64,000 nucleotides of DNA from Pseudoxanthomonas sp. PXM03. Its GTDB lineage: Bacteria; Pseudomonadota; Gammaproteobacteria; Xanthomonadales; Xanthomonadaceae. Numbering within the stretch: the stretch's first letter is position 1; each line of letters starts with the position of its first letter. Positions 38,519-52,684 of this stretch are shown piece after piece. The notes under the pieces were generated by a model. It ran no database searches and had not been told where the DNA came from. It was given only the letters and a program-made list of their open reading frames with translations. The translations under genes were made by a program, and so were the position numbers. Location: positions 682,001 to 746,000 of the forward strand of contig NZ_JACVAU010000002.1 of the NCBI RefSeq assembly GCF_014852005.1. Reading direction: 5' to 3'.

Positions 38519-38854
38519 TCAGGTCGAGGACGTCGACGACGGCGTTGCAGGCTTGGCGTCCGTCTTCGCAGGCGCGCTTTCGGTCTTCGCCGGCGACGAC
38601 TCGGCAGGCTTGGACTCGCTGGACGGTTTGGCGCCTTCGCCACCGTCGGCCAGGTTGCGCTTCTTGTCGCCGTCCTTCTTGAAATCGGTCTCGTACCAGC
38701 CACTGCCGGCCAGCCGGAACGACGGCGCGGTGAGCTGGCGCTTCACCGCCTGCGCACCGCATGACGGGCAGGTATCGGGGTCGGGATCGGACAGCTTCTG
38801 CAGTCGGTCGAAACTGTGGCCGCACTGGGTGCATTCGAAAGCGTAGATGGGCAT
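38519..38854 (-). CDS. FmdB family zinc ribbon protein
   Basis: 111 residues. The N-terminal 60 residues are the FmdB/Cxxc_CxxC_SSSS zinc ribbon (PIYAFECTQCGHSF, CPSCGAQAVKRQLTAPSF) with two CxxC pairs. The rest is a low-complexity Ser/Ala/Pro/Lys tail typical of this family. Often encoded near aspS in gammaproteobacteria; here aspS is about 2 kb away. Function is not established. Confidence 0.88.
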   Translation of the reverse strand: MPIYAFECTQCGHSFDRLQKLSDPDPDTCPSCGAQAVKRQLTAPSFRLAGSGWYETDFKKDGDKKRNLADGGEGAKPSSESKPAESSPAKTESAPAKTDAKPATPSSTSST

Positions 38855-38908
38855 GGGAATGATGGGCCGAACGGACGGGGGGTGGTGTGGGGATGCCAGG
38901 TGCGCGAA

Positions 38909-40759
<1,851 letters not shown>

Positions 40760-40839
40760 GAAACAACCTAAGGGGATTTGGGGGGAAGCGGCCGCGTAGT
40801 TTATCGATAGCGCCTCTGTCCACAGTTGTTAAGAAACCA

Positions 40840-40880
40840 TTGACATCCATGTCATGGCCCTGTAACCAGAGTCTGTAGCG
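40840..40880 (+). promoter_or_regulatory. Candidate Pho box and promoter of the first TonB receptor gene
   Basis: ATGTCATGGCCCTGTAAC at 40849-40866 fits the 7-4-7 layout of a PhoB box, two CTGTCAT-like repeats spaced 11 bp (ATGTCAT 6 of 7; CTGTAAC all 7 with the C/A and C/T freedom of the consensus). A perfect 6+2+6 palindrome TGACATCCATGTCA (40841-40854) overlaps it. TTGACA at 40840-40845 with TAACCA 17 bp later is an alternative sigma70 pair. The actual -10 after a Pho box would be near TGTAGC at 40874. Confidence 0.45.
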
Positions 40881-40963
40881 CCTAAGTCCATGGTTTCAAA
40901 GGAAACTTTGCAAGCCCTGATCCATTTCAAGCATCACTTCGCAGTCCTTCCCGGAGCTCCCCC

Positions 40964-43354
40964 ATGACCCGCAAGCTGTCGCCCCTGACCTTCGCCATCA
41001 GCCTGGCGCTGGTCGCCCCCGCCGTATTCGCCCAGGAGTCCGCCCCTGCCGAGGCGCGCACGCTGGACACCCTGATCGTCACCGGCACGCGCGTCTCCGA
41101 CCGCACCGTCGCCGAATCGCAGTCGCCGATCGACATCATCACGCCGGAGGCCCTGCAGGCCACCGGTACCACCGAACTCGCAACGGCACTCGCACGCGCC
41201 CTGCCCTCGCTGAACTTCCCGCGCCCGGCCGTCACCGACGGCACCAGCGGCGTCCGCCCGGCGCAGCTGCGCGGCCTGTCGCCGGACCAGGTGCTGATCC
41301 TGGTCAACGGCAAGCGCCGCCACATCTCGGCGCTGGTCAACGTCAACGGCAGCATCGGCCGCGGTTCGTCGGCGGTGGACCTCAATGCCATTCCCGTGTC
41401 GGCGATCGAACGCGTGGAAGTGCTGCGCGACGGCGCTTCGGCGCAGTACGGTTCCGATGCCATCGCCGGTGTGGTCAACATCGTGCTGAAGGGCGCGGGC
41501 GAAGGCGGCCGCCTGGCGGTGGATGTGGGCGGCTATTCCGCCGGCGACGGGCGCAGCACGCAGCTGTCCGGCGATACCGGGGTGTCCTTTGGCGGCGGTC
41601 GCGGCTTCGTGCACGTCGCGGGGCAGCTGACCCAGCAGGACGAAACCAACCGCGCCGGTCCCTACCAGGGCACCGCACCCAACACCGGCAACAATCCCGC
41701 CATCGGCACGGTGGCCTTCGTCTACGGTGATCCGCAGGTGGATGCCGGCGCGGTGTCGGCCAACGCAGGCTTCGACTTCAGCGACAACGTCAGCGCCTAC
41801 GCCACCGCCATCGCCAGCAACCGCGACATCGTCTCGTTCGCCTTCTACCGCTCGATCGGCCACAACGCGCTGGTGCCGCAGGTGTATCCGGAAGGTTACG
41901 TGCCGGAGATCAACCAGCTCTCGCAGGACCGCTCGCTGGTGGCGGGCGTCAAGGGCGACACCGAAAGCGGGTGGAAGTGGGACGTCAGCTACAACTACGG
42001 CTACAACCACCTGAAGTTCCACACCCAGAACAGCATCAACTACAGCCTGGGCGCGACCAGCCCACGTCGCTTCTACGACGGTGCGCTGGAGTACACCCAG
42101 AACGTGCTGAACGCCGACATCAGCAAGGCGCTGGAGATCGGGCTGGCGTATCCGGTCACGCTGTCGTTCGGTGCGGAGTACCGCGAGGAGAAGTGGAACC
42201 AGTCGCCTGGCGAACTGGCCTCCTACACCGGCAGCGGCGCACAGGGTTTCGGTGGCTTCACCCCGGCCAACGCCGTGCATTCCGACCGCGACAGCTATGC
42301 GGCCTACGTGGGCCTGGAAGCCGACCTGACCGAGAAGTTCTCGGCCGGCATCGCCGGTCGCTACGAGGACTATTCCGACTTCGGCAGCGAGGTGTCGGGC
42401 AAGCTGTCGGCGCGCTATGCCTTCACCGATGCGGTAGCGCTGCGCGCGACCGTGGCCAGCGGCTTCCGCGCGCCGGCGCTGGCGCAGCAGTACTACCAGG
42501 TGGTGACATCGCAGTACAACGCCACCCTCGACCGCTTCTTCGAATCGGGCACGTTCCCCGCCACCGGCCCTGTCGCGCAGGCGCTGGGAGCCGATGCGCT
42601 GACCGCGGAGACCTCGCTGTCATACGGACTGGGCCTGGTGCTGCAGCCGGTGGATCGCCTGTACGTCACCATCGATGCGTACCAGATCGACATCGATGAT
42701 CGCATCGTGCTGTCCTCCAACCTGCTGCTGGGCGGCAACGCGGCGGCGCAGGCGCTGCTCGCCAGCCTCGGCGTCAATGGCGTCACCAGTGCGCGCTACT
42801 TCACCAACGCGGCCGACACCCGCACGCGCGGCGTCGACGTGATCGCGCAGTACACCGTGCCGTTGGCCAACAGCAGCCTCAACCTCACCGCCGGCTACAA
42901 CTACAACAAGACCGAGATCCAGCGCATCGCACCGAATCCACCGGAGCTGACCGCCCTGGGCGCGAACCTGTGGCGCATCGGCCGCGATGAGCAGGGCCGC
43001 ATCGAGGAAGGCTATCCGCGCGACAAGACTACGCTGACGGCGGCATGGAACCTGGCACGCTGGGACTTCACCTTCGGCGCCACCCGCTACGGCGAATTCA
43101 CCACCCGCGTCAGCGAGACCGGCAATCCGGTCAACGACCAGACCTACGGCGCCAAGTGGATCCTGGATGCCTCGACCAGTTACCGTCCGAGCGAGAACTG
43201 GACGCTGACGCTGGGCGCGGACAACCTGCTGGACGAGTATCCGGACCGCACCATCTTCCCGAACTCGAACAGTGGCCAGTTCCCCTACAGCAGCCAGTCG
43301 CCGGGCGGTTTCAACGGCGCGTACGTGTACGGGCGCATCGCTTACACGTGGTAA
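40964..43354 (+). CDS. TonB-dependent outer membrane receptor
   Basis: 796 residues. Signal peptide ending APAVFAQE (about residue 24), a short TonB-box-like DTLIVTGTRVSDR, plug domain with VRPAQLRGLSPDQVLILVNG and GASAQYGSDAIAGVVNIVLK, and a 22-strand barrel ending in aromatic TYR/TRP (YGRIAYTW). GGAG lies 8 bp before the ATG. The substrate cannot be told from sequence. It shares the same plug pattern with the receptor at 55282-57702, so they are paralogs. A Pho-box-like site lies upstream. Confidence 0.93.
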   Translation: MTRKLSPLTFAISLALVAPAVFAQESAPAEARTLDTLIVTGTRVSDRTVAESQSPIDIITPEALQATGTTELATALARALPSLNFPRPAVTDGTSGVRPAQLRGLSPDQVLILVNGKRRHISALVNVNGSIGRGSSAVDLNAIPVSAIERVEVLRDGASAQYGSDAIAGVVNIVLKGAGEGGRLAVDVGGYSAGDGRSTQLSGDTGVSFGGGRGFVHVAGQLTQQDETNRAGPYQGTAPNTGNNPAIGTVAFVYGDPQVDAGAVSANAGFDFSDNVSAYATAIASNRDIVSFAFYRSIGHNALVPQVYPEGYVPEINQLSQDRSLVAGVKGDTESGWKWDVSYNYGYNHLKFHTQNSINYSLGATSPRRFYDGALEYTQNVLNADISKALEIGLAYPVTLSFGAEYREEKWNQSPGELASYTGSGAQGFGGFTPANAVHSDRDSYAAYVGLEADLTEKFSAGIAGRYEDYSDFGSEVSGKLSARYAFTDAVALRATVASGFRAPALAQQYYQVVTSQYNATLDRFFESGTFPATGPVAQALGADALTAETSLSYGLGLVLQPVDRLYVTIDAYQIDIDDRIVLSSNLLLGGNAAAQALLASLGVNGVTSARYFTNAADTRTRGVDVIAQYTVPLANSSLNLTAGYNYNKTEIQRIAPNPPELTALGANLWRIGRDEQGRIEEGYPRDKTTLTAAWNLARWDFTFGATRYGEFTTRVSETGNPVNDQTYGAKWILDASTSYRPSENWTLTLGADNLLDEYPDRTIFPNSNSGQFPYSSQSPGGFNGAYVYGRIAYTW

Positions 43355-43380
43355 CACGCTGCGTTGCCTGATGCACCCGG

Positions 43381-43406
43381 AACGCCCCGCCCCGTGCGGG
43401 GCGTTT
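43381..43406 (+). terminator. Intrinsic terminator of the first TonB receptor gene
   Basis: 10-bp stem AACGCCCCGC/GCGGGGCGTT with a 5-nt loop, followed by TTCCGTT. 26 bp after the stop. Confidence 0.75.
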
Positions 43407-43524
43407 CCGTTGTGGCGATGACGAAAGGCGCGGGACACGATACGCCCGATGGCCCGTGCCGGTTTGCGGCGGAGCGTCCGCATCGGCGACACTCGACGCT
43501 CATGCCGAGGAAAAACGCCCATCG

Positions 43525-45213
43525 ATGCATCATGACACCGACCTGATCAACATCATCGCGGTGGGCTTGGCCCTGGCCTTCGTGCTGGGTGCGATCGCCC
43601 ACAAGCTGCGCTTGTCGCCACTGGTCGGTTATCTGCTTGCAGGCATCTTCGTCGGTCCGTTCACGCCCGGCTTCGTGGCCGACCAGGAGCTGGCCAACCA
43701 GCTGTCGGAACTGGGCGTGATGCTGCTGATGTTCGGCGTGGGCCTGCACTTCTCGCTGGAGGATCTGCTGGAGGTCAAGGCGATCGCCATCCCCGGCGCC
43801 ATCGCGCAGATCGTCGTGGCCACGGCGCTGGGCTGGGCGCTGGCATGGGGCATGGGCTGGACGCCGTTGAACGGCTTCGTGTTCGGGCTGGCGCTGTCGG
43901 TAGCGAGCACCGTGGTGCTGCTGCGCGCGATGGAGGACCGACGCCTGCTGGATACAAAGCGCGGCCGCATCGCGGTGGGCTGGTTGATCGTGGAAGACAT
44001 CGCGATGGTGCTGGCGCTGGTGATGCTGCCGGTGCTGGCGGAAACCTTCGGCGACACGGCAGGCAGCGAACCCGCCAGCTTCGGCACCTTCGCCGTGGCC
44101 ATCGTGTGGACGCTGATCAAGCTGGGCGCCTTCGTCGCCTTCATGCTGGTGGTCGGCCGCCGGGTGATTCCGTGGACGCTGGAGAAGATCGCCGCCACCG
44201 GTTCGCGCGAGCTGTTCACGCTGTCGGTGCTGGCGATCGCCCTGGGCGTGGCGTTCGGCTCGGCCACGCTGTTCGGGGTGTCGTTCGCACTGGGCGCGTT
44301 CTTCGCCGGCATGCTGCTCAACGAATCCGAGCTGAGCCACAAGGCGGCCAACGACTCGCTGCCGCTGCGGGATGCCTTCGCGGTGCTGTTCTTCGTATCG
44401 GTCGGCATGCTGTTCAACCCGGCGATCCTGGTGGCGCATCCGTGGCAGGTGCTGGCCACCTTCGGGATCATCGTGGTGGGCAAGTCGGTGGCGGCGTACT
44501 ACATCGTCAAGGCGTTCAAGCACCCCACCGGCACCGCGCTGACCATCTCGGTCAGCCTGGCGCAGATCGGCGAGTTCTCCTTCATCCTCGCCGCCCTGGG
44601 CGTCTCGCTGAAGATCCTGCCCCCGGAAGGCCGCGACCTGATCCTGGCCGGCTCGCTGCTGTCGATCATCGCCAACCCGTTCCTGTTCTCATGGCTGGAC
44701 CGCTGGCAGAAGAAGAAGGAGGCGCTGGCACCGGTGCCGGCGGAGCCCGAGATACCGCCCGGACCATCGCTGGACGTCACCGACCACGCCATCATCATCG
44801 GCTACGGCCGCGTGGGCAGCGAACTGGCGCGCGTACTGCGCGACCGCGGCGTACCGCTGATCGTCATCGACGACAACGGCGACCACGTGGCACGCGCGCA
44901 CGATGCCGGCATTCCGGCCATCCGCGGCAGCGCGGCAGCCGACAAGGTGCTGGCCGAAGCGCATCCCGAGCGCGCCAAGATCGCGGTACTGGCGATTCCC
45001 CAGCCCCTGGAGGCCGGGGAGACCCTGGCCAAGCTGCGTGCGATCAATCCTTCGTTGACCCTGCTCGCCCGCGCGCACAGCGAGGGCGAAGTGAAGCATC
45101 TGCTCGAGCACGGTGCCGACGGTGCCGTGCTGGCCGAACGCGAACTGGCGTTCTCGCTGGCGGAGATGGTGATGTCGACACCGCCCTACCGCCCGCAACG
45201 CATCAATAGTTGA
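43525..45213 (+). CDS. ybaL: YbaL-type monovalent cation:proton antiporter
   Basis: CPA2-family K+(or Na+)/H+ antiporter in the inner membrane. 562 residues. Starts MHHDTDLINIIAVGLALAF and continues LSPLVGYLLAGIFVGPFTPGFVADQ, very like E. coli YbaL. About 12 membrane helices in the first 395 residues, then a TrkA-N/RCK nucleotide-binding domain with IIIGYGRVGSELARVLRDRG. The RCK-C domain is not evident. Starts 118 bp after the terminator of the TonB gene. It converges with the first EAL gene. Confidence 0.92.
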   Translation: MHHDTDLINIIAVGLALAFVLGAIAHKLRLSPLVGYLLAGIFVGPFTPGFVADQELANQLSELGVMLLMFGVGLHFSLEDLLEVKAIAIPGAIAQIVVATALGWALAWGMGWTPLNGFVFGLALSVASTVVLLRAMEDRRLLDTKRGRIAVGWLIVEDIAMVLALVMLPVLAETFGDTAGSEPASFGTFAVAIVWTLIKLGAFVAFMLVVGRRVIPWTLEKIAATGSRELFTLSVLAIALGVAFGSATLFGVSFALGAFFAGMLLNESELSHKAANDSLPLRDAFAVLFFVSVGMLFNPAILVAHPWQVLATFGIIVVGKSVAAYYIVKAFKHPTGTALTISVSLAQIGEFSFILAALGVSLKILPPEGRDLILAGSLLSIIANPFLFSWLDRWQKKKEALAPVPAEPEIPPGPSLDVTDHAIIIGYGRVGSELARVLRDRGVPLIVIDDNGDHVARAHDAGIPAIRGSAAADKVLAEAHPERAKIAVLAIPQPLEAGETLAKLRAINPSLTLLARAHSEGEVKHLLEHGADGAVLAERELAFSLAEMVMSTPPYRPQRINS

Positions 45214-45222
45214 GCCAGCGGA

Positions 45223-47469
45223 TCAGCTGCGGAAAACGGCAGCCTCTGCGGCAGTTTCCGCCAGCACCTCGGCCAACGGCCGCGGGGCACCGTACAGGTA
45301 GCCCTGCACGCGTTGCACGCCCAGTTGCCGCAGGCAGTGTTCCGTGGCTTCGTCCTCGACGAACTCGGCCACGGTGATCGCGCCAAAGGCGTTGGCCACG
45401 GCAACGGATGCCTGCACGACCGCATGGTCCTTGCCCAACTGGGCCACGTTGCGGACGAACGAGCCATCGATCTTGATGACATCGACAGGGAGTTCGCGCA
45501 GGCGCGCGAAACTCTGCATGCCGGTGCCGAAATCGTCGATGGCGATGTGGCAGCCCAGCGCGCGCAGGTCAGCCAGCAGGTGGCTGGCGGCGGCCGTGTT
45601 GGAGATGGCGGCAGTTTCGGTGACTTCGAAACACAACGCGCTCATCGGCAGCGGCGAACCTGCCAGCAGGGTGCGCAGTTCCACCTGGAAACTCATCGAG
45701 GCCAGGCTCTGGCCGGTCAGGTTGATCGCGATCTCGCGGCAATGCGGCAGCGCGGCGGGCGACTTGCGCAGCAGGCGGAACAACGCGCGCACGACCGCCA
45801 GGTCCAGTTCCGCACCGCGGCCAGCCGCCTCCAGCGGCGCCATGAAGCGCGCGGGCGACATGATCTCACCCCGCTCGTCCAGCAAGCGGCACAACACCTC
45901 CCCCGTCAGCCCACGTGGCTCGCCATGGACATCGGCAAGTTCGCGGATCGGCTGGAAGTACAACACCACGCGCTCGTTGCGCAGGCTCGCCAGGGCCTCG
46001 GTGGCGTCGTGCAGTTGCCGGCGATGCGTACGCCGCAACTGGCTATCGCCGATATCGGTGTAGCGGGGCCTCAGTTCGCCATGGTGGCGAGCCTCGAAGG
46101 CCAGATGCGAAGCAGCGACCACCGCCGCATCGATCACGCTCGCCTGCGCGCCGTTGAACGCGGCCACGCCCAGGTAGGGCAGCAAGCGCATCGGCTGCCC
46201 GCCCGCATCGATCTCCGCGTGCTCCACGCGCGCCATGACCCGCTCCCACAGATCGGCGTCGCGCGAGAACTTCGGCAGCAGCGCGAACTGCCCAGTGCCG
46301 ACGTAATACGTCTCCACGATGTCCTCCAGGCGCCGTGCGGTCGCATTCATCGCCTGCGCCTGCGTATCCAGGCCGAAGCCCGCCACCAGCGTGTCGGTCT
46401 GGTCCAGCAGCAGGTACCCGAGTTCGGTCCGCGCGAGCGGCCGCGCCACCCGCTCGCGCAACGCCTTCAGGTTGGGCAGGCCGGTGATCTGGTCGCGCAG
46501 GGTCTCGCTGGAAAGCCGTTCGGCCAGTTCGAAGCGGTCACGGTTGGTCAGCCACAGGTACATCATCGCCAGCAGCAGGATGTTCAACTCCAGCGTGATG
46601 TGCAGCAGGTTGAAGAAGCCCACCGGACTGTTCGCGTATTCGGCCGTGCCCGCCACCATGCCCACCAGCAGCAGCAAGGTCAGCGACAGGGCGGCCATCG
46701 CCCACCGCGACGACAACCGCAGCATGCTCCAGCCCAACACCAGCAGCAGCGCGAAGCGATAGTCCATCAGCACCATGCGCGGCGCGGTGCCGTCCGCCAT
46801 GTAGGCCTGGCGCACCAGTACCGCCATCCACACGCTGAGCACCAGCCCGGCCGCCAGCGCGACCGGCCATATCCAGTGCGAAGCAGCATCGAGCCTGGGC
46901 GCGGGATACCCGCGTTCCCGCCACGCCACCACCAGTGGCAATGTCACCACGGCCACGCCGAACTGCTTGGCGAAGAACATCTGGAACGCCGAACTGATGG
47001 CCAGCGCGGATGTCGAAATCGCCGCGATGCTGAAGCCGGCAAGCGCGAGCACCAGCGGATAGAGCAACAGGCCTATCGAAGCGAACCGGACCAGGTCGCG
47101 CCGTTGCACGCGCTGGCCGGGCGCACGCGGCCACCGCATCCATCGCGCGCACGCCAGGCTCCAGCCCAGCGTGAAAAGATAGCTGGCCGCACCCCAGGCA
47201 AGCACCGGACCCGGTTGCCACTGGTCGAAATAAAGCTGGCGCACGGTCCAGCCCACGAACGTCAGCAGGAAACAGCCCGCCACCACGCGGCGATCCCTTT
47301 CCAGCATGGCGATGGCCAGCAGCAGGCCCGCATGCAGGTGGACTAGGGAAGCGTGGGCCAGCTCGCCGAAGAAATCGATGCGGTAGCTGATGGGGATCTG
47401 CTGCAACAGCAGGCACAGCCCACCCAGCAGGAGCACTTTCGTGCTTCCACCCATTCTGTGCTCTTCCAT
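45223..47469 (-). CDS. MASE1-like membrane protein with degenerate GGDEF and intact EAL domains (copy 1)
   Basis: 748 residues from ATG 47469, chosen to match its neighbour paralog. About eight hydrophobic helices up to residue 305; HLHAGLLLAIAMLERDRRVVAG and MFFAKQFGVAVVTLPLVVAW fit the MASE1 sensor. The GGDEF position reads YVGTGQFALLPK (390-400), so cyclase activity is lost. The EAL domain (about 495-748) keeps E524-V-L-x-R528, NLTG, FEVTET, DDFGTG (645-650), K666, E702 and Q722, so c-di-GMP hydrolysis is plausible. Overall a receptor-type phosphodiesterase. Next to a paralog in the same direction. Confidence 0.9.
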   Translation of the reverse strand: MEEHRMGGSTKVLLLGGLCLLLQQIPISYRIDFFGELAHASLVHLHAGLLLAIAMLERDRRVVAGCFLLTFVGWTVRQLYFDQWQPGPVLAWGAASYLFTLGWSLACARWMRWPRAPGQRVQRRDLVRFASIGLLLYPLVLALAGFSIAAISTSALAISSAFQMFFAKQFGVAVVTLPLVVAWRERGYPAPRLDAASHWIWPVALAAGLVLSVWMAVLVRQAYMADGTAPRMVLMDYRFALLLVLGWSMLRLSSRWAMAALSLTLLLLVGMVAGTAEYANSPVGFFNLLHITLELNILLLAMMYLWLTNRDRFELAERLSSETLRDQITGLPNLKALRERVARPLARTELGYLLLDQTDTLVAGFGLDTQAQAMNATARRLEDIVETYYVGTGQFALLPKFSRDADLWERVMARVEHAEIDAGGQPMRLLPYLGVAAFNGAQASVIDAAVVAASHLAFEARHHGELRPRYTDIGDSQLRRTHRRQLHDATEALASLRNERVVLYFQPIRELADVHGEPRGLTGEVLCRLLDERGEIMSPARFMAPLEAAGRGAELDLAVVRALFRLLRKSPAALPHCREIAINLTGQSLASMSFQVELRTLLAGSPLPMSALCFEVTETAAISNTAAASHLLADLRALGCHIAIDDFGTGMQSFARLRELPVDVIKIDGSFVRNVAQLGKDHAVVQASVAVANAFGAITVAEFVEDEATEHCLRQLGVQRVQGYLYGAPRPLAEVLAETAAEAAVFRS

Positions 47470-47622
47470 GTGGACACCGTTGGCAACCATCAGTCTGCTG
47501 GTCCCCCGACGCGTCGCCATCCTGCCACGGATTCCTGAGGGCAGGCCATCGCCATCGCATTTGCCCAGATTCAGGCTCAACGGGATGGGCGGCGCCGGCC
47601 GGCCACCACCAGAAAACGAACA

Positions 47623-49881
47623 TCAACGCGCGTGGAGGCTGGAGTCGGGCAGCAACCAGTCGAAGATGGGACGGGGGCGACCCAGATGGTAGCCCTGCCC
47701 CCACTGCACCCCCAGTGCGCGCAACTGCAGTACCTGGCTGGCGTTCTCCACATATTCGGCAACCGTCGCCAGGCCGTGAGCCTTGGCGACCGCTACGGCC
47801 GCCCGCACGATTTCCAGGTCACCCGGCTCGGTATCCAAGTGGCGGATGAACTGGCCATCGATCTTCAGGCTGTCCACCGGCACCTGTTTCAGGCGCTCGA
47901 AGTTCTGCACTCCGCTGCCGAAATCATCAAGCGCCAACCGGCAGCCATGTGCTCGCAGTTCCTGGAAGAGCTTGAGGGCGGAATCCTGGCTCGCGATCAC
48001 GGCGGTCTCGGTCAATTCGAAGCACAGCGCGTGATGATTCAACGGCGAGCATCGCAACAGGTCGGCAAAACGCGCGCGGAACGAGGCGGACGCCAGGCTG
48101 CGACCGCTCAGGTTGATGCCCAGGCGCGCGATGCCGGGCATGGCGTCGGGATGCTTCTTCAGCCAGTCGAACAGGCATTCGACGACCGCGATGTCCAGAT
48201 CCGCCACATGGCCGCTTTCCTCCATGTCGGGGATGAATTCGGCCGGCATCAGCAGCCGCCCCTGCGCTGTGCGCAGGCGGCACAACACCTCGCCCTGGAA
48301 CCCGGACAGCGTGGCGCCTCCATCAATACGGACGATAGGCTGCAGATGCAGTTCGATGCGCCCTGCGTGCACGCACTCCAGGGCCTCCGCGGAGGCCACC
48401 AGCCGATGCTGCCTCGCCAACACGGCGCTCCCCTCCCGCGTGGATACGTAGTGCATCGGACTGCACTCCCCCTCGCGACGTGCGCACAGGGCTGCATCGC
48501 ACGCATTGGCAAGACATTCGTCCAGCGACTGCGCGCCCAGCCGTTCGGGACGCACCAGGCCCAGATAGGGGTTCAGTCGCAGCTGCGCATCCTTCCACTG
48601 GAACACATGCCCCTGCAGGCGTTTCAGGATGTCGTCCCACGCGCACGTCTCGCCGCCCGTGCCGGCAGGCTGGCGTGGCAGCAGGACGAAATGCCCGCCC
48701 CCCAGGTGAAAGGTACGCGCCAGCGGTGCCATGATCCGCCCCGCTTCGCGCAGCAACAGCGTTTCGGCGCGCCAGCCATAACTGCCGAGGACACGTTCCA
48801 CCTGATCAAGCAGCAGGAAGCCCATGACGGGCGGCGTCGCGGGAAGCATTCGCCAGGCTTCCTGCAGGGCGTGGGCATTGGCCAGTCCGCTGCTCGCATC
48901 ATGCCGTCCCATCTTGCGCACATGCCGATAGCGTTCCATGCGTTCGCGGTTGAGCAGGAACAGCAATGCGAGCACCAGCACCATGAAATTGCATTCGACC
49001 ATGTGCACCAGCAGGCGCTGCATCTGCACTGCAGACTCCGCCTGCTGGGCCTGGTCAGTCAGCGCATGCAACAACAGCAGGTGGGTCACCGTCAGCAACG
49101 GCATCGAATACTCCACGCGCCAGAGCAGCATGGCGATGGCCATCAATGCGCCGATCAACGTGCGATATTCGTAAACCAGTTCAAGCCATGGCCGGACCAC
49201 GCCATCGCTCGAGTGCTCAAGCAGCGCCCCCACCACCAGCACCAGACACAGCCATGCCACGATGACGAACCAGCGATGCCCGGGAACCTGTCGCAGGCGC
49301 TCATCGCTCCACACCAGCAGGAAAGGCAATGTCAGCATGCCCACGCCGACATGCTTGGCCAGCAGCAGTTGCAGCGACGCGCTCGCCACTACGGGCGCAC
49401 CCTGCCCGATCAATGTGTACAACGCTGCCGCCAGGGTCGCCCAGCCGATAGGAAACAGCAGCAGGCACACGATCAGGTAACGCCCGATGCCCGACACCTG
49501 CATGCGTCGGCGACGGCCCATGGGGCCGCCGGCCCATCCTGCACATGCCACGGTCCAGCGCCATTGCAGCATCATCGCCGCGGCAACGGCCACGATGTAG
49601 AGGGGCGACAGCGGTACCTGCAGCTGCGCACGCCACCACCACTGCACGAAATTGGCCAGGAACGCCATTGCCAGCACCCGCCAGTCGCCCCCCAACAGGG
49701 CGATCGCCATCAGCAGACCGGCATGGGCGTGCAGCAGCGAGGCCTGTCCGCCCTGCCAGCGTTCACCGAAGAAGTGCGCGCCATACCCGACCTCGATGCT
49801 CTGCAGCACCAGACTGGCCAGCGATACGAGGCCAGCATCAATCCACCATGCACGGGGTCGTGTGTCCATCGTGGCGCGCAT
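47623..49881 (-). CDS. MASE1-like membrane protein with degenerate GGDEF and intact EAL domains (copy 2)
   Basis: 752 residues, same architecture as copy 1, 153 bp upstream of it. The N-terminal membrane sensor has HAHAGLLMAIALLGGDWRVLAMAF and LLAKHVGVGMLTLPFLLVW. The GGDEF site reads LGGGHFVLLPR. The EAL domain keeps GEVLCRL, NLSGRSL, FELTET, DDFGSG, KIDGQFI, VAEYVEN and QGYHLGRP. Sequence identity with copy 1 is clear but only moderate, so the duplication is not recent. A second ATG lies four codons inside. Confidence 0.9.
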   Translation of the reverse strand: MRATMDTRPRAWWIDAGLVSLASLVLQSIEVGYGAHFFGERWQGGQASLLHAHAGLLMAIALLGGDWRVLAMAFLANFVQWWWRAQLQVPLSPLYIVAVAAAMMLQWRWTVACAGWAGGPMGRRRRMQVSGIGRYLIVCLLLFPIGWATLAAALYTLIGQGAPVVASASLQLLLAKHVGVGMLTLPFLLVWSDERLRQVPGHRWFVIVAWLCLVLVVGALLEHSSDGVVRPWLELVYEYRTLIGALMAIAMLLWRVEYSMPLLTVTHLLLLHALTDQAQQAESAVQMQRLLVHMVECNFMVLVLALLFLLNRERMERYRHVRKMGRHDASSGLANAHALQEAWRMLPATPPVMGFLLLDQVERVLGSYGWRAETLLLREAGRIMAPLARTFHLGGGHFVLLPRQPAGTGGETCAWDDILKRLQGHVFQWKDAQLRLNPYLGLVRPERLGAQSLDECLANACDAALCARREGECSPMHYVSTREGSAVLARQHRLVASAEALECVHAGRIELHLQPIVRIDGGATLSGFQGEVLCRLRTAQGRLLMPAEFIPDMEESGHVADLDIAVVECLFDWLKKHPDAMPGIARLGINLSGRSLASASFRARFADLLRCSPLNHHALCFELTETAVIASQDSALKLFQELRAHGCRLALDDFGSGVQNFERLKQVPVDSLKIDGQFIRHLDTEPGDLEIVRAAVAVAKAHGLATVAEYVENASQVLQLRALGVQWGQGYHLGRPRPIFDWLLPDSSLHAR

Positions 49882-49989
49882 CCCTTCACGTGATGACGGG
49901 ATGCACGCATCGACGTGCTCCCCCGCTAGGGAGGCACACTACTCTGGCATTCGCGCGTGTGCGATACCGCGCATGCAAGTGTGATTTGA

Positions 49990-50009
49990 ACCGCGCACGA
50001 TGGCGCGGT
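49990..50009 (-). terminator. Stem-loop after clpB
   Basis: 7-bp stem ACCGCGC/GCGCGGT with a 6-nt loop, 13 bp after the clpB stop on the minus strand. There is no good run of T, so it may act only with Rho or as an RNA-stabilising hairpin. Confidence 0.4.
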
Positions 50010-50022
50010 CACCCTTCACCGG

Positions 50023-52632
<2,610 letters not shown>

Positions 52633-52684
52633 CGGGAGAACCTCAGGAAAAGTAGGGGCCGGCGAACGCCAGCCGATGCTACCG

